Source: Symbiodinium natans (taxonomy: Eukaryota; Sar; Dinophyceae; Suessiales; Symbiodiniaceae). Taken from it: 64,000 nt of DNA. This document shows, in pieces, positions 10,052 to 19,949 of the stretch (position 1 is its first letter; each line of letters starts with the position of its first letter). The translations under genes were made by a program, and so were the position numbers. Where the stretch lies: NCBI GenBank assembly GCA_905221605.1, contig CAJNDS010002110.1:62001-126000 (forward strand). The letters are read 5' to 3'. The notes beneath the pieces were generated by a model, which was not told the DNA's origin, ran no database searches, and worked only from the letters and a program-made list of their open reading frames with translations.

Positions 10052-10134
10052 CTTCAAGGTGTCGGTGACGGGGCGGAAGGCATCTTCAGCTTGCGCCACG
10101 GCCTCAAACTCGGCCTTCGTCTTCCCCTTGAAGC
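10052..10134 (-). CDS. Candidate exon upstream of telomere-repeat intron
   Basis: Minus-strand block beginning after CCCTAAG (itself a telomere-like acceptor) and reading GFKGKTKAEFEAVAQAEDAF then RPVTDTLK to the donor. Helical, protein-like composition. It joins in frame to 9905-9959. Product unknown. Confidence 0.55.
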
Positions 10135-10246
10135 CTTAGGGTGGTTCTCGAAAGTTTAGGGCCCCTTCTTGGGATCCCTTCTTAAAGGTTGCCGCTTTAC
10201 AATGGGTACCCAACAAAAGGGACCGTAATTTAGGAAGCTACCCATG

Positions 10247-10362
10247 ATGCTATAAGGGTGTACCCTTTTTCAGTTTGCTTACTTTATATAAGGGAGCCCA
10301 GAATATGCTATAAGGGTGTACCCTTTTTCAGATTGCTTGCTTTATATAAGGGAGCCCAGAAT
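10247..10362. repeat. 58-bp tandem duplication
   Basis: Two adjacent 58-bp copies (10247-10304, 10305-10362), starting ATGCTATAAGGGTG and ending GGGAGCCCAGAAT, differing at about two positions. Confidence 0.9.
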
Positions 10363-10490
10363 TAAAAACCAAAAAAAAGGGCCAAAGGGCACCGCTGGGC
10401 TACCAAGGAGCCATCGGCAGGACCCACCTTACTTCTCCAAGAAACAGAGGAAAAAAGGGTTTCAACTGTCATGTTCCTACTAAATAAGGA

Positions 10491-10600
10491 AACCCTAAAC
10501 CCTGAACCCTAAACCCTAAACCCCAAACCCCAAACCCCAAACCCCAAACCCTAAACCCTAAACCCCAAACCCTAAACCCTAAACCCTAAACCCTAAACCC
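10491..10600. repeat. CCCTAAA / CCCCAAA array
   Basis: CCCTAAA units with a block of CCCCAAA variants in the middle. Confidence 0.9.
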
Positions 10601-10604
10601 TCAA

Positions 10605-10721
10605 CTCAAGGCGAAGTAAGCCACCAGGCACACCGGGCGCTGGCGGACCAGGCGCAGCGCTTCGCCGCGGTCGCCGTCGCAGACCTCCTCGACCACGGCC
10701 TCCCAGGAAGCCTTGAGGTTC
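10605..10721 (-). CDS. Candidate exon with helical repeat motif
   Basis: Minus-strand block reading NLKASWEAVVEEVCDGDRGE and on through ALRLVRQRPVCLVAYFAL. The motif G-x-x-x-E-A-L-x-x-x-x-x-x-P recurs in the blocks at 11401-11513 and 11767-11934, suggesting one gene for a helical-repeat protein. The 5' border is the duplicated AAG|GA described for the adjacent intron. Confidence 0.5.
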
Positions 10722-11012
10722 CTTGGGATGCGGGTTAGGGTTTAGGGTTTAGGGTTTAGGGTTTAGGGTTTAGGGTTTAGGGTTTAGGGTTTAGGGTTTA
10801 GGGTTTAGGGTTTAGGGTTTAGGGTTTAGGGTTTAGGGTTTAGGGTTTAGGGTTTATGGTTAGGGTTTAGGGTTTAGGGTTTAGGGTTTAGGGTTTAGGG
10901 TTTAGGGTTTAGGGTTTAGGGTTTAGGGTTTAGGGTTTAGGGTTTAGGGTTTAGGGTTTAGGGTTTAGGGTTTAGGGTTTAGGGTTTAGGGTTAGGGCTT
11001 ACCCTCAGGTTC
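10722..11012 (-). other. Candidate 291-bp GA-AG intron made of a long TTTAGGG array
   Basis: The insert is about 260 bp of almost pure TTTAGGG (10733-10996), the longest such array here. AGGTTCCTTG flanks it exactly at 10716-10725 and 11007-11016. On the minus strand both copies contain CAAG|GAACCT, so GA-AG excision is possible. A GTAAG also lies near the 5' end. Same architecture as the intron at 9960-10051. Confidence 0.55.
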
Positions 11013-11050
11013 CTTGTTGGACTTCTTTTGGAGGCTACGCCGGGACATGA
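11013..11050 (-). CDS. Candidate short exon upstream of telomere-repeat intron
   Basis: In the frame fixed by the downstream exon the minus strand reads VASKRSPT to the donor. The start is not determined. It is short, and the weakest of the paired exons. Confidence 0.3.
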
Positions 11051-11333
11051 AAAGTGTATAACCTTGCTAGGTTCGTTGTCATCGAAAAGGAACCAGAAAT
11101 CTAGGCTTTTGCTTTTGAAACAGCATACTGCATCCTCTTGAAGCAGTATTGCTGGAATCCAGAACCCTTAAAACGGTGAGCAACAAACAACAAGCAAAAA
11201 CCAACACGCCCTCCGCAAGAGCACAACTAGACCCAGGAGTAACCTAGGAACAAAAAAAGACCCCTTTTTGGTTTAAAGGGGTTTATGAGGGAACCTAAGG
11301 CCCCCAAAAAGGGAATAAGGGCCTACTCTGGGT

Positions 11334-11390
11334 CCTAAACCCTAAACCCTAAACCCTAAACCCTAAACCCTAAACCCTAAACCCTCCTAA
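11334..11390. repeat. CCCTAAA array joined to MITE family G end
   Basis: About seven units directly following the family G terminus (...ACTCTGGGTCCT) at about 11336. The family G body extends from about 11230. Confidence 0.85.
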
Positions 11391-11400
11391 ACCCTAAGCC

Positions 11401-11513
11401 CAAGGATCTCTTCCTGCATCGCCAGGAGCAGCGGCTCCGACTTTGCCAGGCCCAGGGCCTCATCCCGGCCCATTGTTTCACCTAAGGCTTGGAAGCGCCG
11501 CAGGAGGTCCTGC
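11401..11513 (-). CDS. Candidate exon with helical repeat motif
   Basis: Minus-strand block reading DLLRRFQALGETMGRDEALG and LAKSEPLLLAMQEEILG. It shares the pattern G-x-DEA(L/V) followed by a P about seven residues later with 10605-10721 and 11767-11934. Possible AG acceptor in CCTAG|GCAGG. The 3' side meets a CCCTAAG/CCTAAA array. Product unknown. Confidence 0.5.
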
Positions 11514-11766
11514 CTAGGTTGGCCCTTAGAAATAGGGTTTAGGGTTTAGGGTTTAGGGTTTCCCAGTTTTTTTTCCGAAATATAGGGTCCTCTTAAGCCC
11601 AATAAGGGGAAAGTAAACAAATATTCTATGAGGGCCTACCGAGCCGCTCACTACAAGGGGTGCCCAGATAGCTTGGACTTGGGCTTGCCATCACCTGGGG
11701 AAACCTTGGCTGACTTCTGAAGTAGGGTTTAGGGTTTAGGGTTTAGCCCTCCTAAAAGTTTCACTT

Positions 11767-11934
11767 TTAGGCCTCCTGATTGTAGTTGTCTACAAAAACA
11801 CACAAGGCTATAAAGTGCTCAGAGCCAGCCAGAAGAATGCCAGGACACTTCTGCTTGAAAGCCCGGACCGCCTCATCCCCACCCGGCGTCTGCAAGACGC
11901 CTCTTCGAGCCAGCGGCCCGATATCCTGTTTAGG
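11767..11934 (-). CDS. Candidate exon with helical repeat motif
   Basis: Minus-strand block reading DIGPLARRGVLQTPGGDEAV and RAFKQKCPGILLAGSEHF, running to a TAA. The DEAV...P.ILL pattern matches the two blocks downstream. The 5' side abuts TTTAGGG units at 11932. It may be an exon rather than the gene end: the TAA could lie in intron sequence. Confidence 0.5.
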   Translation of the reverse strand, partial: PKQDIGPLARRGVLQTPGGDEAVRAFKQKCPGILLAGSEHFIALCVFVDNYNQEA

Positions 11935-12047
11935 GTTTAGGGTTTAGGTTCTTTTTTGGTTGGTTTAGGGTTTAGGGTTTAGGGTTTAGGGTTTAGGGTT
12001 TAGGGTTTAGGGTTTAGGGTTTAGGGTTTAGGGTTTAGGGTTTAGGG
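11935..12047. repeat. TTTAGGG array
   Basis: Two units, a short T-rich spacer, then about 12 perfect units. It is followed by a GC-rich stretch with palindromic GCGCGC motifs (12050-12120). Confidence 0.9.
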
Positions 12048-12271
12048 TGTGTCGGGGGAGGGCGCGCGCTCGGGTGTGAAACACCCCGGGCCGCGCGCTC
12101 GCGTTGCCCGTCAACCCACCCCGGCCACCCAAACTATACTCTATTAGGGTTTAGGGTTTATGGAATTTACTTTCTTGTGCTATGATGCTTGCTTTGATGT
12201 TTTTAAAGTTGCGCTGTTAGGGTTTAAGCTGGGGTTGGGGGTAGCCTCGGCCCTTTTCGGGCCTTCGGCGT

Positions 12272-12599
12272 GTCAGGGCCCGTAGAGGCCCTTATTTATT
12301 TGAAGGTCAGGGAAACCCTTTGTCCCTCCCCTATATTCCCCTTTTAAGGGCCTCAAGCCCCAGGCCAAGCACTGCCGGGCCTCCTCGGGCCATGTTGGGG
12401 CCAAGGGTTGCCGGGTTAAGGGCCTTTCGGGCCAAGGGCCGGCCGAGCAAGGGCCCCCAACAGCCCCTCTGGGCCAGCCTTCCGGGGCAAGGGCCTGGGC
12501 CAAGCGCCTCCCGGCCAAGGAAGGGGAGGGGGCGGCCCCCGAAATTCAACCCTACATCCAGGAAAGCCCAAACCAGCAAAGGCCTCTACGGGCCCTGAC
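12272..12599. mobile_element. 328-bp GC-rich element with 19-bp terminal inverted repeats
   Basis: GTCAGGGCCCGTAGAGGCC at 12272-12290 is the exact complement of GGCCTCTACGGGCCCTGAC at 12581-12599. The interior is rich in GGGCC palindromes and open on several frames through GC bias alone. CGGCG occurs one base outside each end and may be a 5-bp duplication. Non-autonomous element inferred. Confidence 0.65.
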
Positions 12600-12994
12600 C
12601 CGGCGGGGGTCCTTGGCCAGGGCTCGAAACCCAAAATTGACCAACCTGCCTGAACCCTCGCCAGCCTCCTAGTCCAGGAATCCAGCCACCAGGGGCCAGG
12701 GGCCTTCGGGGGGGGGGGGGGGCCGGCAAACCCTGAACCCAAAACCCTGCAGAGGCAAAGGGTTCGATTTGGGGTGTTCTTTTAGCTACGCTAAAGGTGG
12801 TCTGGGTGCCGGCCATCCCTTAGCCGAGTACTGACGTTGTCGTAAAATAGGCCGATGTCCGTTGGCCTGTCCAGGACAGACGGTGAGGCTTAACCCTCAC
12901 CTTTCCGTTTCTCTTTTCGCTTGGGCGCTCGGGCTGTAAGGCCCTCGACCGAGTGTTCGGGGTCTGTCGCTCGACGGAAGCGACCCCTCACTTA

Positions 12995-13130
12995 GTTTAG
13001 GGTTTAGGGTTTAGGGTTTAGGGTTTAGGGTTTAGGGTTTAGGGTTTAATTAGGGTTTAGGGGTTTAGGGGTTTAGGGGTTTAGGGTTTAGGGTTTAATT
13101 AGGGTTTAGGGTTTAGGGTTTAGGGTTGAG
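12995..13130. repeat. TTTAGGG arrays with GGGTTTAG variants
   Basis: Two TTTAGGG runs separated by TTTAATTAGGG and TTTAGGGG units. The next 13131-13930 holds overlapping frames, an A-rich patch at 13660-13705, and nothing recognised. Confidence 0.85.
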
Positions 13131-14138
13131 GGTGCATCCTCGACATCCAGGAGCTCACTCGCCCGCAACGCTGTGGCGCGGCTTCTTGTGACTCTTGTGG
13201 TCGGGCAACTCCCGAGAAACCCTGGACCTGAACGGAGCTGGAGGGTCCCGATGCCCAGCAGCAGGAGGCTCGGCTGGAATGGCCGAAGCTTCATTGCCGC
13301 GCCGGCGGGGGCACAAGTGGTATGGGGCGTGAGGCTACAGTGTTGACTGCACTCAACATGACGGGGTTTTCGCTATGCCTTGCCAATGAACGCTCTGAAC
13401 CTAGCAAGGGCATCGAAGTACGGATAGTGCTATGTATACTAAAGACTGAACTGAAGTGCTTCAGCAGGAATCACTCCGAAAGCACGTGGTAGCCCAGCAA
13501 TTCCTTCCAAGTCACACGAAGTGTTCTAAGTTCTGGTTCAAGAAGTTTGCAAAGTCGCGCAACGCAAGTTCTGTCGTCCCAGTCATCTGGGTCGGGCAAG
13601 CACGACCTCTATTCGCAACGCGCCAAGCCCTATATCTTTTCACCCGCCAGCCCCCCCCCCAAAAAAAAAAAAAACAAATAAATAAAAATAATAATAATAA
13701 TAAAAGGAGAACAAACCCTGCATAACTCTCACATGGAAGAATATCCTTCTTTGTGAGGATTCTTAAGTAGTTGTATCCTCCTGATAGAACCCTTGAAGGG
13801 TTTTCAGTGACAAGCGTACTACGAAGGACAAAGTTTCGGAACTCTTGGGACCATGGGCTTGGAAAGTTCAATGTCAAATCTGGGGCATCTGCACAGTTGT
13901 AGAGGGCTTGTGCGGGCTTTGTAGGTTTTCATGGCGTTTGGGAACCCTGAACCCTGAACCCTAATCCCTAATCCTAAACCCTAAACCCGAATCCTAAACC
14001 CTAAACCCTAGGCCCTAAACCCGAACCTATAGGGGGTCGGAGGAAGACCCACCCCTGAAGCCGAACTCAGTCTGCGAAAGGCGCCTGTGGCCATGGGGCC
14101 ATTGGCGCAGGACGCGTGCGCGCGCCACGCAGGGAACC

Positions 14139-14162
14139 GGGGGGGGGGGGGGGGGGGGGGGG
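14139..14162. repeat. Run of 24 G
   Basis: Uninterrupted poly-G, one of about ten such tracts in the window. Open frames crossing it are artefacts. Confidence 0.9.
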
Positions 14163-14912
14163 CAATTGGGATTTAGGGTCTGTGGGTTTAGGGTTTTTTT
14201 TGTGGCTTGGGTTTTGGGTTGCTAGGGTCCCTAGGTCCTGTAAAGCGTACCACACAAGGGCAACTCGTTCTATGGTCACGTCGGATTGTAAGTTTAGGAT
14301 GTAGGGTACGTATGACAGCTATGACAGCTGAGAGACTTATGGTAAGGCCCCGTCCAAGGTTGCCATTTTGACTTGTTCTTCTAGGGTCCTTGGGGGTGGG
14401 GGGGCTTCAACAAACTCAAGGTTCCCTAATACCCCACTCCTTCCTAAGGCTCCCTCTGCTTCCTTAAGGTTCCCTACGTACCTACCCACCCCATGAACCA
14501 CCTTCCCCTGAAGGACCCGAAAATGTTCCGACAATCAGGCTTGGACCCTGAACCTTAGCCCCCCTAAACCCTAAACCCTAAACCCTAAGCCCTAAGCCCT
14601 AAACCCTAAACCGCCCCCTTGTAGGTTGAGGATTTGGGGTAATCTCTGCGAGCCGAGATAACATCGTGGTTTAGGGTTTAGGGTTTTTGGGGTTGCGGTT
14701 TAGGGTTTAGGGGTACTCCTCAGCAAAGGGGCATAAACTCTACGCAAGGATGGAGGAGCAGCATGTTCACCCCACCCGAAACTGAAGAACCCCAAGAGCA
14801 CGTGTACGTAGCTCTGCATATTCTATACAAAAAACAGAAACATATGTATATATATATATATGCACATGCATGCATATAGATCTTGTATTTATATAGATAT
14901 ATGATATACATA

Positions 14913-15004
14913 CCCAGATGTTCCAAAACCCCTTAATGAAGGAACATGCCCTAATTCATAATTGTGATACTTCGTAAAACATAAGGCGTTTTGGAAGATC
15001 TGGG
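14913..15004. mobile_element. MITE-like element, family D
   Basis: CCCAGATGTTCCAAAACCCC at the left pairs with GTTTTGGAAGATCTGGG at the right. Flanked by AT-rich TATATA sequence on both sides. Confidence 0.7.
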
Positions 15005-15853
15005 CGTTAATATATATGTATATACATATTATGTATGCATTCTGAAGGGGTTCTAGGACCTTGTTTCCTTTTGCCCAGGGTTTAGGGCTCTTGGTTCTAC
15101 GAAGCGTGGACTTAGGGTTGAGGAAGCCTGGGATACCGGCTGCAGCGGGGGACCAGGTGGGGTTTAGGGTTTAAGGTTTAGGGCTTAAGGGTTTAAGGGT
15201 TAAGGGTTTGAGGGTTTAAACGTCTAAGGTGTAAGGGTCTGTGTTGCTTCGGACTTTTTGCGACCAGCGTTCTGCCACGAATCGCAGGCATTGCTCTGTG
15301 TGACAGGCTCCTTCTCCTCTTTCGCGGAAAATTCGCAAAAGCCGCGGCCTCTTTGTTGGCATCCTGAGCCCCCAGGGTTTCATATGGGGAGGACACGACA
15401 GACCTCCACAGCCTTAGCCAGAGTAGGGTCCTAGCTGGACCGTTTCGCTATGTCGACTCCTGGTTACCCAAGGTAAAAGAAGTATTTAGGGTTTAGGATT
15501 TAGGGCTTTAGTGCAACCGGACGCGCAATCATACGCTGTCTTCGATGCCAACAGGAAGCGAACCGTGAAACAGGAAGCCTCGTACGGGGCACTATAGACG
15601 GGGCCAGAGACATCAGCTCCGGTCAGTTCGGGTTGCAAGGAGACGCTGGCAGCAGCGACTTTTTGTGTAGTTGAGCACTCCACAGACCGCTCGACTGGAC
15701 GCACTCTTTCAAAGTGTATTCAGGGTTTCGGAACCAGGCTCTGGAAACTGGACAAGTGAAAGTCGAAGAACCCAGGAGGTCGCTTCAATCGGTCTGCAGG
15801 AGAGCTACAAGCCTGTACTGCTACCTCTTTGTGCTGAAGCCGCAATGCAGAGG

Positions 15854-16330
<477 letters not shown>

Positions 16331-16534
16331 GGCGCGCAGGACTATAGCAGTAAAAGTAAGAAGAGTAAGAGTCAGACTAAGAGTAAGAGCGGTAAGAAGA
16401 GCAGTAGGAGAGTACAATGAGAAGGAGTAGGGCTAGGAGTACGACGAGGAGTAGGACAGGAGTAGGAGTAGTAGGAGTAGTAGAAGGACGAGCAGAGCAG
16501 GAGTAGGGCAGACGCAGGAGCAACAACTTCTGGC

Positions 16535-16561
16535 GGGGGGGGGGGGGGGGGGGGGGGGGGG
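16535..16561. repeat. Run of 27 G
   Basis: Uninterrupted poly-G just downstream of the trinucleotide satellite. Confidence 0.9.
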
Positions 16562-16965
16562 TGGGGGACTACTGCTTGCTGTTACAGGCTCATTCTCGTG
16601 CATCTGGGATGCTATTTCTCGAGTTGCAATTAAGCCAATTTTCCAAGGGCGACGTTGTGAAATGTACGATCTCTTGAACTCGTAAGAGTCCTGGTAAGGT
16701 AAAGCGTCGGAAGCTTCCCTCAACCCTCAGAGACAGCAGTACTTGCCAGCTCGTGGAAAATCTGCCAGCGTCCACATGTGGACACCAAACAATCTTACCA
16801 CCTGCTATACTCTAGCTGAGCCCTAAGCCCTAAGCCCTAAGCCCTCAGCCCTACCAAGCGCCCTAAATCCCTTAGCCATCAAGCTTAACCCCTAAACCTA
16901 AGCCCCCAAACGCCCTAAAATTTAAAACCCTAAACCCCAAGACCCTAGTCTGAAGATCTAGGGCT

Positions 16966-17037
16966 CCGCCGCGGCACGGACTGCCGCCGGCATGCCCAGA
17001 TCAAGGGATTCTTGGGCTCTGCCGGACATTTCCCCCC
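16966..17037 (-). CDS. Candidate exon fragment, unknown product
   Basis: Minus-strand open block MSGRAQESLDLGMPAAVRAA between telomere-like patches. Short, unrecognised, borders unclear. Confidence 0.25.
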
Positions 17038-17199
17038 CGAATCAAGATGAGTCCAAGCATGCCAGAGAGGTTGGGAATTAGGGTGTCTGCTGCATAATCT
17101 GAGGATTTAGGGCTTAGGGTTTGCTACCCTAAACCTAAGCCTAAGCCCCTACGCCCCAAGCTTTTCTGTTCTGTTCGGGCCGCTCCACACTCAACTTGA

Positions 17200-17292
17200 G
17201 ATGTGCGCCCTTATGCTAACAGTCCCTAGTAGGGACTACAATAGGGGGCACTCTAATCCCTATGAGGACTGTTAGTATAAGGGGAACATCCC
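17200..17292. mobile_element. MITE-like element, family B copy 1
   Basis: Arms of the type ATGTTCCCCTTATACTAACA. Here the right arm reads ACTGTTAGTATAAGGGGAAC. Other copies at 17601-17672 and 62046-62143. Confidence 0.7.
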
Positions 17293-17344
17293 AACACTCA
17301 ACCCTTAACTGCAATCTTCCTCTCGCAGCCGTCTAGCCGGGTTT

Positions 17345-17457
17345 TCGCAAAGAGCCCAATATCCCTTAGACAAGGAATATGCCTTAAATGATATGTAGAG
17401 CCACTACATCACTTACGGTATGTTCCTTACTTAATTAAGGGGTATTGGCTCTCAGGG
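17345..17457. mobile_element. MITE-like palindrome, family A copy 3
   Basis: Starts CAAAGAGCCCAATATCCCTT and ends GGGTATTGGCTCTCAGGG. More diverged than the two copies near 7 kb. Confidence 0.65.
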
Positions 17458-17600
17458 TAGAATGTAGGGTTTTTTTGCGGCTAGCCCCAGGATGGGCAGT
17501 CTTAAGCCCCGTAAGTCTGAATTCCGAACTACTATTTGCTTAGGGAACCGCATCATTAAGCACGTTCTTCCTTTCAAGGACAATGTATTGGGATGTTCCC

Positions 17601-17672
17601 CCCTGATACTAATAGTCCATAATAGGGATTGTAATAATTAGGGGGTACTAGGACTCTTAGCATAAGGGGAAC
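17601..17672. mobile_element. MITE-like element, family B copy 2
   Basis: Left arm GATGTTCCCCCCTGATACTA and right arm TAGCATAAGGGGAACAGCCC around a short centre. Confidence 0.65.
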
Positions 17673-17735
17673 AGCCCCAGCAATGAAGGGACTACTACTT
17701 GTTGTTCTCTGAGTGGCATTTAGGCAAATATCTAG

Positions 17736-17840
17736 ACCCAAGAGTAACCCAGGAACAAGAAGGGCGCCCTTGTCGTTTTAAGAGAATAAGGGAACCTAAG
17801 CCCTCAAAAAAGGGAATAAGGGCCTTCTCTGGGTCCTAGT
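17736..17840. mobile_element. MITE-like element, family G
   Basis: Begins AGACCCAAGAGTAACCCAGG and ends GGGCCTTCTCTGGGTCCTAG, closely matching the copy near 11230-11336. Confidence 0.65.
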
Positions 17841-18299
17841 AACCCCAAACCCTAAAACCCTAAACCCTGAAACCCTAAGCCCACCAAAACCCTAAAGCCG
17901 TAGTAGGAAACCTTTTTAACCAACCCTAGAAACTAACCCCAAAACCCCAAACCCCAAACCCTAAACCCTAAACCCTAAACCTATCATGAACCCTGAAGCC
18001 TCTACTTCTGGGCAAAGCTGTGGAAGCCGGGGGGGAGGATTACGGCGCGCAGCCCAAGGGGGCAGCATCTCGGAAACAAAGCCATCCACATCACAAGCTT
18101 AGGGTTTATAGGGTTTAGGGCTTAGCGTTTAGGAAGTTTAGGGTTTAGTTTAAGAAGATTAGGGTGTACTAGACTAGAGGCGGCCACCACAAGTCTTGAG
18201 ACTCAGAAGGCGCAACCAATAAACCCTGAACCCGTAACCCTACAGCAAACCGAAAAGTCCTTACTTCCTCCCGAAAGGCTGGACCCCTAAAACCTTCAA

Positions 18300-18555
18300 C
18301 GAGGTCCAAACCCTAAACCCTAAACCCTAAACCTTCACCCCTACACGTTGACCCCTAAACCCTATAAACCCTAAACCCTAAACCCTAAACCCTAAACCCC
18401 TAACCCACGAAAGGACTGTGAATTCGGGGTTCTGCGGGCCATAGTTGCCCGGTGCCCCACTGTAATACTACCATGTAGGGTTAGGGTTTAGGGTTTAGGG
18501 TTTAGGGTTTAGGGTTTAGGGTTTGGGGTTTAGGGTTTAGGGTTTTAGGGTTTAG
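18300..18555. repeat. CCCTAAA then TTTAGGG arrays
   Basis: CCCTAAA units at 18305-18400 and oppositely oriented TTTAGGG units at 18480-18555. The intervening unique sequence has no recognised gene. A run of 23 G lies at 18970-18992. Confidence 0.85.
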
Positions 18556-19507
18556 GGGTTAGCTATGAGGGCCTTCTATTGATGGTACCACAACATATAG
18601 TAATTACAAACTAGGGTTATTCTACCAGTGCCTTGCATTGGAGGGTACAGGGCAATGCCTAAGCGATAAGGGTGTTAAGGTTTGAACAACCAGGACTTTT
18701 GAAGTGTGTCGAGTCTTACCCTTATACAACCCTGGCAGCCCTAAACTCTAAACCCACAAACCTAAACCCTGAACCCTTCAGTCCTCAAAACCTGAAACCA
18801 GTTGTTTTTAGTTTAAGGTGGGAACTTCGAAACTTCTTGTATGCTTTGTTGGGGTATGCCTCAACCCAAAACCCTAAACTCTAAACCCTAAAACCCAAAC
18901 CCTAAACCCCAACCCTACATGGTTGTTTAGGGGCTTATATGCGTTTGTTGTTTTTTGTTCTTTTTTGTTGGGGGGGGGGGGGGGGGGGGGGGCGGGGGGT
19001 GACTGGTGTCTCTTTCCTTTGAGAAGCGGCCCGCTCTGTATCCAGGGACGACGGTGCCGTGTGGCGAACAAGGCTGAGGGCCGAAACTTGATGGATTTTG
19101 ATTTAGGGTCTTGTTTTTGCCAACAAGGTTTAGGGTTTTTGGTTTTTTGGCACCCGCACAGCTGGAGGAACTCTTGCACTCGCATCTCGAATCCTTGCCC
19201 TGGCCGGCGACCGCGTCATGTTTGTACAGGCATGACAGACGAAGGGTTTAAGGGTTTTTTGGTTCAAGGGTTTTTGGGTTTAGGGTCTTGCGGATTGTGG
19301 GTTCTGGGGTCAGGGTTTAGGGTTAAGGTTTGGAGCTTGGGGTTTTCAAGGGCTACTCTAGTGCTACTTGACAGACAAAACCCTAAACCCTAAACCCTAA
19401 ACCCAATAGGAGCCGATCTAGGAAGGGAACAGCGGCCGCCATCCACAAAAGTCGCCCTGGCTTCGCCCTGCCTTAGCATTGAGCCCTTAGGGAGCATATA
19501 CCTATTT

Positions 19508-19686
19508 TGTCAAAGATAGGGTCAATCTAAAGCTAACTGAAAAGCTGGGACACTCCGCACTTTTCCTGGGTTCGCTGCGGTGTGTGTCCTTGTTCGAGCC
19601 TGTCGTCGACAAGACGTTCCGAGGCTCTGGTGTGCATTCCACATGCACCTGGTGCACAGCTTCCTGTACTGCGTAGATGTTTAACA
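19508..19686 (-). repeat. 3' LTR of the copia element
   Basis: 179 bp, TG...CA ends, identical to the right copy except for one base (G at 19548 where the other has C). A 61-codon ORF inside it is incidental. Confidence 0.95.
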
Positions 19687-19695
19687 CCCCGCCTT
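19687..19695 (-). other. Polypurine tract
   Basis: AAGGCGGGG on the minus strand immediately precedes the 3' LTR, the expected position for plus-strand priming. Confidence 0.75.
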
Positions 19696-19949
19696 CGAAG
19701 CTGGTGAAAGTCGTTCCTAGACTAAGCTAGCTTCGACTGTCGTGGGCTAAGTTGATTACTCGGATCATTTTCCTTTAGTCAACAAAAGCGAAAACAAAGT
19801 TCCTGAAAGTTGCCAGTAGAACGGATACTCCATCCTTTGTTCTGGCTTCCTTCTCATCTTGAAACTCACTCCTCACTGCTCGACTGAGCGCTGCTGATCC
19901 TTCCTCTGCTTTTCCTTGCTTCTCTTCTCCTTCGCTTCTTTTCCTTCCT

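Noticed and set aside
12273-12816. Overlapping Gly/Pro/Ala-rich ORFs on both strands
   Set aside because: Open only because of GC bias in the 12272-12599 element and its surroundings.
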